From Rahnella variigena (lineage in GTDB: Bacteria > Pseudomonadota > Gammaproteobacteria > Enterobacterales > Enterobacteriaceae): a stretch of DNA of 64,000 nt. Shown one piece after another: positions 21,654 to 29,035 of the stretch; positions within the stretch are counted from its first letter, which is position 1; every line of letters starts with the position of its first letter. The position numbers and the translations under genes were made by a program. Location: contig NZ_NSDJ01000001.1 in NCBI RefSeq assembly GCF_003610915.1, positions 124,001 through 188,000 on the forward strand, written 5' to 3'. The notes under the pieces were generated by a model. It ran no database searches. It was given only the letters and a program-made list of their open reading frames with translations, and was not told where the DNA came from.

Positions 21654-22628
21654 ATGATGAACTCCGTAGGCAACCCGATTTTATGGGGCTCTTTTGCCGT
21701 GGTAGTGATAATTATGCTCGCGTTCGACCTGCTGTTGCAGGGTCGCAAAGGCGCGCAAACCATGAGTATGAAAAGTGCCGCGATGTGGTCGCTGGTGTGG
21801 ATTGGCCTGTCGCTGCTGTTCAACTTCGGCTTCTGGTGGTATCTCAACGGTGAGTTTGGTCGTGAAGTCGCCGACGCCAAAGCCACGATGTTCCTGACCG
21901 GCTATCTGCTGGAAAAAGCCCTGGCGGTCGATAACGTCTTCGTCTGGCTGATCCTGTTCAGCTACTTCTCCATTCCGGCCAACCTGCAACGCCGCGTGCT
22001 GGTCTACGGCGTACTTGGCGCCATCGTCCTGCGTACCGGTATGATTTTCGCGGGTAGCTGGCTGGTGGGGCAATTCAGCTGGATCTTGTACGTGTTCGGC
22101 GCGTTCCTGCTGTTCACCGGTATCAAGATGGCACTGGCGAAAGATGACGACGGAGAAGTGGGCGAGAAACCGATGATCCGCTGGCTGCGCAGTAAAATGC
22201 GTATGACCGACGATTTGCAGGGCGAGAAATTCTTCGTACGCCGCAACGGTATTCTGTTCGCCACCCCGCTGTTGCTGGTACTGATTATGGTCGAGCTGAG
22301 CGACGTGATTTTCGCGGTCGACAGTATCCCGGCTATCTTCGCCGTGACCACCGACCCGTTCATTGTGCTGACGTCTAACCTGTTTGCGATCCTCGGCCTG
22401 CGTGCGATGTACTTCCTTCTGGCAGGCGTGGCGGAACGTTTCTCAATGCTGAAATACGGTCTGGCGGTGATCCTGATTTTCATCGGCATCAAAATGCTGC
22501 TGCTCGACGTGTTCCACATTCCGGTAGGGATTTCGCTGGGTGTGATTGCGTCGATTCTGATCATCACCCTGCTGATTAACACATGGGTGAACCGTCGTAA
22601 CGATCTAAACAATACGCGAAAGTCATAG
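21654..22628 (+). CDS. alx: Alx, TerC-family membrane protein (Mn2+ export)
   Basis: 324-residue polytopic protein (E. coli Alx 321) with about nine membrane helices. The acidic intramembrane motifs AVDNVFVWL and [18 protein letters not shown], typical of TerC proteins and likely metal ligands, are intact. E. coli Alx is implicated in Mn2+ export and is induced by Mn2+ and high pH through its leader. GAGGA at 21642-21646 fits either ATG 21654 or the next codon, 21657, which is the E. coli-like start (MNSVG). A hairpin terminator follows. Confidence 0.95.
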   Translation: MMNSVGNPILWGSFAVVVIIMLAFDLLLQGRKGAQTMSMKSAAMWSLVWIGLSLLFNFGFWWYLNGEFGREVADAKATMFLTGYLLEKALAVDNVFVWLILFSYFSIPANLQRRVLVYGVLGAIVLRTGMIFAGSWLVGQFSWILYVFGAFLLFTGIKMALAKDDDGEVGEKPMIRWLRSKMRMTDDLQGEKFFVRRNGILFATPLLLVLIMVELSDVIFAVDSIPAIFAVTTDPFIVLTSNLFAILGLRAMYFLLAGVAERFSMLKYGLAVILIFIGIKMLLLDVFHIPVGISLGVIASILIITLLINTWVNRRNDLNNTRKS

Positions 22629-22639
22629 CATTAATCAGG

Positions 22640-22679
22640 AATAATGAATGGGCGGATATCACGTCCATTCATTATTTTA
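22640..22679 (+). terminator. Terminator after alx
   Basis: AATAATGAATGG (22640-22651) pairs perfectly with CCATTCATTATT (22665-22676), followed by TT. It marks the last conserved base pairs before the AT-rich islet. Confidence 0.8.
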
Positions 22680-22690
22680 CCTGTTTATTT

Positions 22691-22720
22691 TCAATGAAGA
22701 TTATCAAAGCTTATTTCCAT
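22691..22720 (-). pseudogene. Start fragment of an unknown gene downstream of hcp
   Basis: A strong Shine-Dalgarno GGAGG at 22728-22732 stands seven bases before an ATG at 22720 that encodes only MEISFDNLH and then stops, next to the alx terminator. The good initiation signals for a 9-residue product suggest the 5' end of a longer gene, perhaps an hcp-linked effector, that was cut at the islet boundary. It could also be chance. Confidence 0.35.
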
Positions 22721-22785
22721 CGGCATACCTCCACTCCGATTACGAGCCCGTCCAACTGACCAAAGATGAGCTTTGGCAGGCAATG

Positions 22786-23265
22786 CTACGCTGTGGCCCT
22801 CTCATTCCATTTATCTTTGTGTATGATATTACCGTCGCAGTGCTTCCAGGTAATCGCCTCATAACGTAGCTGAATGTTTTCCAGATGCGTTCCCGTTGTG
22901 CCGCCAGGATGGAGCGTTGGAGTGATCGCAGTGATCTTCACGTTCTCTAACAGAATATTGAAATACTCATGTTCCATGCCTGAATCCATTATTTGATACA
23001 TCTTTATTGTTGCAGATTTCAATACCAGGTTATTTGTGAGAGCGCGGTATAGCAACGGGGTGACTTTATCGAACTCTTTTTGAATGTTGATGGGCTCATG
23101 TACGCGTGTACCCGTCAGTCTCCCCGTGTGCCCGCAGCAGGGTATAGAAAGGTGGTGAGCAAACGATTTCAACTCAATGGCACCCACGCGGCCAGAAACC
23201 AACGAGCCGCCAATAATCGGAGAATTATTTTCATCTGTTAGAAATAAATAAGCTGGAATTGACAT
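22786..23265 (-). CDS. hcp: Hcp family type VI secretion tube protein (orphan)
   Basis: 159-residue Hcp1-family protein. It begins MSIPAYLFLTDENNSPI and carries VGAIELKSFAHHLSIP, GRLTGTRVHEPI, DKVTPLLYRAL and HPGGTTGTHLENIQLRYEAITW, all characteristic of enterobacterial Hcp. Hcp hexamers form the inner tube of the T6SS and carry small effectors. No other structural T6SS gene is in the window, so this is an orphan copy depending on a system elsewhere. LSIPCCGHTGR has two adjacent cysteines where many Hcps have other residues. It is downstream of, and probably cotranscribed with, the two unknown genes that follow. Confidence 0.93.
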   Translation of the reverse strand: MSIPAYLFLTDENNSPIIGGSLVSGRVGAIELKSFAHHLSIPCCGHTGRLTGTRVHEPINIQKEFDKVTPLLYRALTNNLVLKSATIKMYQIMDSGMEHEYFNILLENVKITAITPTLHPGGTTGTHLENIQLRYEAITWKHCDGNIIHKDKWNERATA

Positions 23266-23282
23266 GTTATATCCTTATAAAG

Positions 23283-23537
23283 TTAATTATTACGTTTTTC
23301 TCTGCCTGTGATTTTATCAATCACTTTGTACAAGATGTATAGAAATATTAGCCAGGCTCCTATACCTACAAACTTCATCGGCCACGGCTCGATGTATATA
23401 ATGCAAAGTATTGGCCCAAATATCATCAAGGGTGCAAATGCGAACTCAAATAAATAATAAATTATAAAAGCAACTATTTTTTCGGTTGCAGTAAGAATCA
23501 TATTAATGACTTTAAAAAACACCCCGTCTTTAGGCAT
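23283..23537 (-). CDS. Small inner-membrane protein, possible immunity protein
   Basis: 84 residues, not recognised by family. Two strongly hydrophobic helices (about residues 18-48 and 54-72) and a basic C-terminus DKITGREKRNN predict an inner-membrane protein. Its start overlaps the end of the upstream 217-residue gene by 8 bp, so the two are translationally coupled. It lies 17 bp before hcp. Size, topology and position suggest immunity to a membrane-acting effector, but this is inference. Codon use is AT-rich, unlike the flanking genes. Confidence 0.55.
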   Translation of the reverse strand: MPKDGVFFKVINMILTATEKIVAFIIYYLFEFAFAPLMIFGPILCIIYIEPWPMKFVGIGAWLIFLYILYKVIDKITGREKRNN

Positions 23538-24183
23538 TTATTTTCTTCCTCACCAACTCAATTATTTTTCTGAATGTAGGTTCGCCTTGCGTTATTCTGA
23601 TATGCATCGCATCTACAAAAGGTTGAACGGATGGCTCAAATAAGAAGTAAAGGAGGTCATAGTCTTTCGCACTCAATAAATTATATATTTCTGGGTTCTC
23701 AGCCTCCAACCGTTCAGAGGTTCGTATTGAGCGCTCAGTCATACCACCAATTAACAACGTTCCAGTTAATACAGCTATGGGTTTTGATTTAAATGTAGCT
23801 GAGATAAAAGAAACTCTTTCTAATACTGCAGCCGTTATCATAGCCATGATTGTATTAGTCCCCATCCTTCCCACAAATGATGTAATTACGCCTCTATAAA
23901 TATTATCCTGCTCTGTTTCGGTAACGTAGATGTTAAAATTATTAAAAATTATCTTAATCGCATCTATGATATGGTCATAATTCAAGATATCGTTTCTTAT
24001 AGCGCCAGCCATTCTAATTCTAGCTGTTTCACGCCTGAACCGTGAGCCTGTATCAAACACACCATATACCATATAGCCCATATCAAGCGGCACGGTGAAC
24101 GCACCGTTTATGAGGCCATTTACTGATTCGGGGGAAAGAATAATCCCAGCAATGCGCGTGGATATATCATCAATGTCAGCCAT
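23530..24183 (-). CDS. Putative Hcp-dependent T6SS effector, possibly pore-forming
   Basis: 217-residue protein of unknown family. Two hydrophobic segments, MGTNTIMAMITAAVLERVSF and PIAVLTGTLLIGGM, lie at about 108-150 in an otherwise mixed sequence; there is no signal peptide. A small, AT-rich gene upstream of a membrane protein and an orphan hcp is the arrangement expected for an Hcp-carried effector/immunity pair. Ion-selective pore formers such as Serratia Ssp6 are small proteins of comparable design, but I cannot show homology. No enzymatic motif is visible. Confidence 0.5.
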   Translation of the reverse strand: MADIDDISTRIAGIILSPESVNGLINGAFTVPLDMGYMVYGVFDTGSRFRRETARIRMAGAIRNDILNYDHIIDAIKIIFNNFNIYVTETEQDNIYRGVITSFVGRMGTNTIMAMITAAVLERVSFISATFKSKPIAVLTGTLLIGGMTERSIRTSERLEAENPEIYNLLSAKDYDLLYFLFEPSVQPFVDAMHIRITQGEPTFRKIIELVRKKINA

Positions 24184-24622
24184 ATTAGTCCCTTAGTTAT
24201 GATTCATTCCCATCCTAATGGTATTGCATTATACACGTACGCACTAGATTTTTTACTTACAATGGAGTTCTGGCAAAAAAGCCCAGTTTAGTCGGGCACC
24301 AATTAATACTGAATCACTCGTTTTGATATATTAATTCATACGGCGTATACATCTACCAACGTTTTACAAAAATGCTTATGAGTGATGGCGTAGCCAAGGA
24401 ACGGAAATTCATTACGCGGACTTCGGTCTGTACGCCTTACTATACTATTGCCTTCCCTCAACCCTTTTTCACCAACAAGCATTCAATCACATTACTCACT
24501 CGTTACTGACTAACCTGACATTACTTGTTCTTGATTTTTGTTATTTGAAAGTTCACTTATTGTGTAAAATACACACTTATTAGAATTTCTTTAAACGAAA
24601 CATATAAAATAAATCACTTGCA
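24184..24622. other. AT-rich gene-free stretch upstream of the hcp operon
   Basis: About 440 bp without a credible gene on either strand. It presumably holds the promoter of the effector-hcp operon. A short 5-bp hairpin at about 24281-24297 is followed by TTTTTT on the minus strand and might end leftward transcription entering the islet. Confidence 0.35.
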
Positions 24623-24739
24623 TTAGAGTTTGATATCCGGCCATGGCATCAGCGGTAAATCCCCGGCTGGCGCGGCAAAAGCGGAAAAGGTGAGAAACAG
24701 GGATGAAGCCAGAAGGGTACGACGGAAAGGCAATAACAT
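24623..24739 (-). pseudogene. 5' stub of a truncated exported protein gene (possibly GH20 hexosaminidase)
   Basis: The minus strand has a GAGG Shine-Dalgarno, an ATG at 24739 and a clean signal peptide (MLLPFRRTLLASSLFLTFSAFA, cut near AFA-AP). The mature start APAGDLPLMPWPDIKL then meets a stop exactly where base composition turns AT-rich. LPLMPWP is typical of the mature N-terminus of bacterial beta-N-acetylhexosaminidases (GH20), so the stub is probably what remains of such a gene after insertion or replacement by the hcp islet. A TATAGT-like -10 lies upstream. The stub might still be expressed as a 38-residue peptide. Confidence 0.6.
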
Positions 24740-24878
24740 CGGTGAAATTCCTCAGAGTAAAAAGCGCACCATCTTAGCCCGCTGAAGCTAAAGGAATTAC
24801 TATAGTCGCTGGATAAAATAAAGGCGGTGACTGAGTTAACAATCACCGCCTGTATGATTAATATTTAACGCGAAACGA

Positions 24879-27578
24879 TTACTGCCAGCCGTAACGACGC
24901 ACGAACCAGCCTTTCACGCACTGCGTCAGCACCATGTAGCCCGCAAGAATCGCGATCAGCCACGGGAAATAGCTCAGCGGCAGCGCCTGCAATTGCAGGA
25001 ATCCGGCAACAGGCGAGTAGATCAACGCGATACCGGTGACTACCACCATCAGCGTCATGATGCACAACGGCCAGGAGGCGCGGCTCTGAATAAACGGCAC
25101 TTTGCGGGTGCGGATCATATGCACAATCAGCGTCTGCGACAGCAGCCCTTCAATGAACCAGCCGGACTGGAACAGTGTCTGCGCCTCAACCGTATTGGCC
25201 TGGAACACCCACCACATCAGGCTGAAGGTCAGGATGTCGAACACGGAACTGATTGGCCCGAAGAACACCATAAAACGGCCAATGTCACCCGCATTCCAGC
25301 GCTGCGGTTTTGCCAGTTGCTCCTCATCAACGTTATCAAACGGAATCGCTACCTGTGACACATCGTAGATAAGATTCTGGATCAGCAGATGCAGCGGCAA
25401 CATCGGCAGGAACGGCAGGAAGGCGCTGGCCACCAGCACACTGAACACATTACCGAAGTTAGAACTGGCGGTCATCTTGATGTATTTCAGCATGTTGGCG
25501 AAGGTTCTGCGCCCTTCTGTCACGCCCTGCTCCAGCACCATCAGGCTTTTTTCCAGCAGAATAATGTCCGCCGCTTCTTTGGCGATATCCACCGCCGAAT
25601 CCACGGAAATGCCAATGTCTGCCGCGCGCAGCGCCGGTGCATCGTTAATGCCGTCGCCCATAAAGCCGACCACATGCCCTTCACCGCGCAGCACGCGCAC
25701 AATGCGTTCTTTGTGCATCGGCGTCAGTTTGGCAAACACCGTGGTTTCGCGGGCGACGTTCAGCAGTTGCACATCGTCGAGTGCATCTATATCGCTGCCG
25801 ATCAGAACCGTTTCTGCATGTAATCCGACATCTTTGCAGACCTTACGCGCCACCAGCGGGTTATCGCCGGTGAGAATTTTCACGGTGACGCCTTTACGCT
25901 GCAACGCTTCCAGCGCCGGTGCGGTGCTTTCTTTTGGCGGATCGAGGAACGCGATATACCCGGCCAGGATCAGGCTGGATTCATCGGTCACGCCGTACCC
26001 CTGCGTGCGTGATGGCATCACTTTATGTGCCACCGCCACCACGCGCAGCCCCTGCTGATTCAGGTCATCAGTAATGCGGCGGATGCGCGCGAGCAGTACA
26101 TCGGTCAGCGGCACAATCTCACCGTTGAGCTGCACCAGCGTGCATATCGACAGCATTTCTTCCAGCGCGCCTTTGCAAATCAGGCGGTGATTATGATCGT
26201 TTTCGGCGACCACCACGGACATGCGGCGACGGTCGAAATCAAACGGAATTTCATCCACTTTCAGCGAGTTATGCACCGGACCGGCATCGCCCGCTTCCAG
26301 CACGGCAACATCCAGCAGGTTTTTCAGGCCGGTCTGATAATGGCTGTTCAGCCACGCCAGATGCAGCACGTCGTCGCTGGTCACCCCGAGTACGTCAGTG
26401 TGGCGCTCAAGTACAATTTTATCCTGCGTCAGCGTGCCGGTTTTATCGGTGCAGAGGATGTCCATCGCGCCAAAGTTCTGGATAGCGTCCAGACGTTTGA
26501 CGATCACTTTCTGGCGGGAGAGTTTCACCGCGCCTTTCGCCAGCGTCGAGGTGACAATCATCGGCAGCATTTCAGGCGTCAGCCCGACCGCCACGGAGAG
26601 CGCAAACAGCGCTGCTTCCCACCAGTCGCCTTTGGTGTAGCCGTTGATCACCAGCACCACCGGTGTCATCACCATCATAAAGCGGATCAGCAGCCAGCTG
26701 ACTTTGCTGATACCTGCCTGGAATGCATTCGGCTGGGTATCTTCCTGCACCACGCGTTCGGCCAGCTGACCGAACCAGGTTTTGCCGCCGGTGGCGATCA
26801 CCATCGCAATCGCCGTACCGCTGACCACGTTGGTGCCCATAAAGCACAGCGTATTCAGTTCGAGCGGATCCGCCGCAACCGGTTTTTTCTCGCAGGCGTG
26901 TTTTTCGACCGGCAGCGATTCACCGGTCAGCGCCGCCTGGCTGATAAACAAGTCTTTGGCGGAGAGAATGCGCAAATCTGCCGGGATCATATCCCCCGCA
27001 GAAAGCTTGATCAGGTCACCCGGCACCAGCTGGCTGATCGGGGTTTCTACCGTTTCGCTGCGCCCGGTTTGCGCGTCACTGCGCAACACCGTGGCGGTGT
27101 TGCTGACCATGGCTTTTAGCGCATCGGCAGCTTTGTTGGAGCGCGCTTCCTGAATGAAATGCATAAAGGTGGAAATAAACACCATCGCGCCAATCACCAG
27201 CGCCGCCGTTAAATCGTCGGTGGCGTAAGACACCAGCCCGAGCACAGTCAGCAGCAGGTTGAACGGATTGCGGTAGCAGTGCCACAGGTGCAGCCACCAC
27301 GGTGCAGGCTGCTGATCGCCGGTCTGATTGAGGCCTGAAACGTCGCGGATCGCGTCAGCTTCCTGCGCGGTCAGCCCTTCCGGATGGCTGGCAAATTGCA
27401 GGTACAGCTGGTCTTCGGTGGCGCGGGCACACGCCTGACAATGTGCAGCCATCGCCGCAGGAACAGCCTGTGCAGCGCGGCCTGGCACGTTTTCGAGCAT
27501 CGGATCGCGACGGACTAAACGGCGCGGTAAGTTGCGGCTGAGCGCGCTGAGCAGCCGGGAGGTGAAATCTTTGAACAT
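24879..27578 (-). CDS. mgtA: Mg2+-importing P-type ATPase
   Basis: P3B-type ATPase that imports Mg2+ across the inner membrane. The start at 27578 (MFKDFTSRLL) follows AAGGTG and matches the E. coli start; it gives 899 residues (E. coli 898). A longer in-frame extension to 27686 has no such support. Seen are the actuator loop LTGESLPVEK, the phosphorylation site LCTDKTGTLTQDK, the hinge GDGINDAPALR and about ten membrane helices. Expression should be controlled by PhoP and by the mgtL leader, both upstream. Confidence 0.97.
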   Translation of the reverse strand: MFKDFTSRLLSALSRNLPRRLVRRDPMLENVPGRAAQAVPAAMAAHCQACARATEDQLYLQFASHPEGLTAQEADAIRDVSGLNQTGDQQPAPWWLHLWHCYRNPFNLLLTVLGLVSYATDDLTAALVIGAMVFISTFMHFIQEARSNKAADALKAMVSNTATVLRSDAQTGRSETVETPISQLVPGDLIKLSAGDMIPADLRILSAKDLFISQAALTGESLPVEKHACEKKPVAADPLELNTLCFMGTNVVSGTAIAMVIATGGKTWFGQLAERVVQEDTQPNAFQAGISKVSWLLIRFMMVMTPVVLVINGYTKGDWWEAALFALSVAVGLTPEMLPMIVTSTLAKGAVKLSRQKVIVKRLDAIQNFGAMDILCTDKTGTLTQDKIVLERHTDVLGVTSDDVLHLAWLNSHYQTGLKNLLDVAVLEAGDAGPVHNSLKVDEIPFDFDRRRMSVVVAENDHNHRLICKGALEEMLSICTLVQLNGEIVPLTDVLLARIRRITDDLNQQGLRVVAVAHKVMPSRTQGYGVTDESSLILAGYIAFLDPPKESTAPALEALQRKGVTVKILTGDNPLVARKVCKDVGLHAETVLIGSDIDALDDVQLLNVARETTVFAKLTPMHKERIVRVLRGEGHVVGFMGDGINDAPALRAADIGISVDSAVDIAKEAADIILLEKSLMVLEQGVTEGRRTFANMLKYIKMTASSNFGNVFSVLVASAFLPFLPMLPLHLLIQNLIYDVSQVAIPFDNVDEEQLAKPQRWNAGDIGRFMVFFGPISSVFDILTFSLMWWVFQANTVEAQTLFQSGWFIEGLLSQTLIVHMIRTRKVPFIQSRASWPLCIMTLMVVVTGIALIYSPVAGFLQLQALPLSYFPWLIAILAGYMVLTQCVKGWFVRRYGWQ

Positions 27579-27864
27579 CATTCGCACCTTATTGCGCCCA
27601 CGGCAAAACGACCGCAGACGGGCAAAAGGGTTATAACAAAACAGGGGCGAACGAACAGACGTACACCACCGCTTACCTGATAACATTTAATGTCACGGTA
27701 AGCAGCAGCAAAAGCGGGTGCTTACCGGATCACAACGGACCTACAGAATTGGGGTCGGGTTCCATGGGTTTTCACCTCCGGTAAGGAACGGTCTGGAAAT
27801 TCATACGCATCGGGTATAAAAATCCGTTAGGGTAGAGCTGTTAACTACGCCTCAGGCGTATTTT
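27579..27864 (-). promoter_or_regulatory. mgtA 5' leader (Mg2+-sensing region)
   Basis: About 285 nt lie between the predicted mgtA transcription start and the mgtA ATG. The leader begins with the MgtL reading frame, followed by sequence able to form stem-loops (for example GGTAAGC...GCTTACC at about 27695-27725). In Salmonella and E. coli this region makes mgtA elongation depend on Mg2+ and on MgtL translation. The sequence here is diverged but the layout is the same. Confidence 0.75.
27730..27765 (-). CDS. mgtL: MgtL leader peptide (short variant)
   Basis: An 11-codon frame, MEPDPNSVGPL, starts at 27765, about seven bases after a strong GGAGGTG. The first five residues MEPDP are identical to E. 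coli and Salmonella MgtL, and are the Glu/Pro/Asp stretch at which ribosomes destabilise when Mg2+ is low, which permits mgtA transcription. The C-terminal part differs from the E. coli peptide and is shorter by six residues. It lies in the mgtA leader at the expected place. Confidence 0.85.
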   Translation of the reverse strand: MEPDPNSVGPL

Positions 27865-27870
27865 CCGCGG

Positions 27871-27905
27871 ATTATAAACCTGTTTACTACAACCGAACTT
27901 AAACC
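27871..27905 (-). promoter_or_regulatory. PhoP-dependent promoter of mgtA
   Basis: On the minus strand GGTTTA-N5-GGTTGT (27889-27905) matches the PhoP box direct repeat. It ends exactly 12 bp before TATAAT (27871-27876), the spacing of class I PhoP promoters. It lies inside the mgtA-treR divergent region. Confidence 0.8.
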
Positions 27906-27933
27906 TGATCTCACTTAACCATACAAAATAACT

Positions 27934-28884
27934 ATGCAAAATCGCCTGACCATAAATGACATTGCGCGCCTGAGCGGCGTCGGTAAATCCACGGTTTCCC
28001 GCGTCCTGAATAACGAAGGCAATGTCAGCCCGCAAACCCGCGAACGGGTATTACAGGTGATTGAGCAGGAACATTTCAGCCCGTCGAAATCAGCGCGGGC
28101 AATGCGCGGGTTCAGCGATAAAATCGTGGCGATCATTGTTTCACGCCTCGACTCTCCGTCAGAAAATCAGGCCGTCCGTGCCATGCTGCCACTGTTTTAT
28201 CAGCAAGGTTACGATCCGATTGTGCTGGAAAGTCAGTTCAGCACCGAACGTGTTAAAGAGCATTTGCAGGTGCTGAAACAGCGCAATATCGACGGCGTGG
28301 TGTTGTTTGGTTTTACCGGTTTATCGGCGCAGATGCTGACGCCGTGGCAGGACAAAATGGTGATGCTGGCGCGTGATATGCCGGGGCTGTCGTCCGTGTG
28401 TTACGACGATGCGGGGGCGGTGCAGTTGCTGATGCAAAAGCTGATGGCACATAACCTGCGCAACATTGGCTTTATTGGCGTTTCCCCGCAGGACACCACG
28501 ACGGGCCAGCGCCGCAGCGAAGCCTACCGGGCATTTTGTCAGGAGAACGGCCTGACACCGCACATTGCGCTGGGTGAACTCACCTATCAGAGCGGTTTTG
28601 ATCTGATCCCGCAATTGCTGAAAAGCAATGTCCAGGCGGTAATTTGTGCCTCCGATACTATCGCTATCGGCGCACAGAAATACCTGCAACAGCAGCAAAT
28701 CCGCGACATCCAGGTGTGCGGTATCGGTAACAACCCGCTGCTGCATTTCCTGTTCCCGGAATCGTATTCCGTAGAACTCGGTTATGGCGCAGGCGGCGAA
28801 GCGGCGGCTAAACAACTGCTGGCACAGCTCAGCGGATCTGCGGCCGTGCAGCAGCTGATCATCCCCGGAAAGCTTGCTTTCTGA
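27934..28884 (+). CDS. treR: Trehalose operon repressor
   Basis: LacI/GalR-family repressor, 316 residues (E. coli 315). The N-terminal helix-turn-helix and hinge (LTINDIARLSGVGKSTVSRV) cover residues 5-24, followed by a periplasmic-binding-protein-like effector domain. E. coli TreR is induced by trehalose 6-phosphate. Its likely operator is the palindrome at 28948-28963, just before treB. It is divergent from mgtA. Confidence 0.95.
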   Translation: MQNRLTINDIARLSGVGKSTVSRVLNNEGNVSPQTRERVLQVIEQEHFSPSKSARAMRGFSDKIVAIIVSRLDSPSENQAVRAMLPLFYQQGYDPIVLESQFSTERVKEHLQVLKQRNIDGVVLFGFTGLSAQMLTPWQDKMVMLARDMPGLSSVCYDDAGAVQLLMQKLMAHNLRNIGFIGVSPQDTTTGQRRSEAYRAFCQENGLTPHIALGELTYQSGFDLIPQLLKSNVQAVICASDTIAIGAQKYLQQQQIRDIQVCGIGNNPLLHFLFPESYSVELGYGAGGEAAAKQLLAQLSGSAAVQQLIIPGKLAF

Positions 28885-28928
28885 ATCCCCCAATTTTCTG
28901 ACCTTGCCTTTCCCCAAAGCAGAAACTT

Positions 28929-28963
28929 TGTGATCGTTCCGGCAAAACCGGGAACGTTCCCGG
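28929..28963 (+). promoter_or_regulatory. TreR operator and CRP half site before treB
   Basis: CCGGGAACGTTCCCGG at 28948-28963 is a perfect 16-bp palindrome of the LacI-family type, the natural TreR site. TGTGATCGTTCCGG at 28929-28942 overlaps a CRP-like half site and a second GTTCC operator half. Together they fit repression by TreR and activation by CRP. Confidence 0.75.
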
Positions 28964-29035
28964 ACAGGTTCCCATCACCTTCGCTATGCTTGAACCGTAC
29001 CCTACACACTTACGCAAAATCACAGGCCATTCCCT

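Noticed and set aside
22648..22869. Plus-strand 73-codon frame across the alx terminator and hcp end
   Set aside because: It runs through a strong terminator hairpin and then antisense to hcp; no convincing initiation site.
24649..24846. Minus-strand 65-codon frame overlapping the truncated exported-protein stub
   Set aside because: It covers the stub's promoter and is in another frame; the signal-peptide frame has the better Shine-Dalgarno and product.
26025..27119. Long plus-strand open frame (364 codons)
   Set aside because: Antisense to mgtA; very rich in His, Gln and Arg, as expected of a shadow frame.
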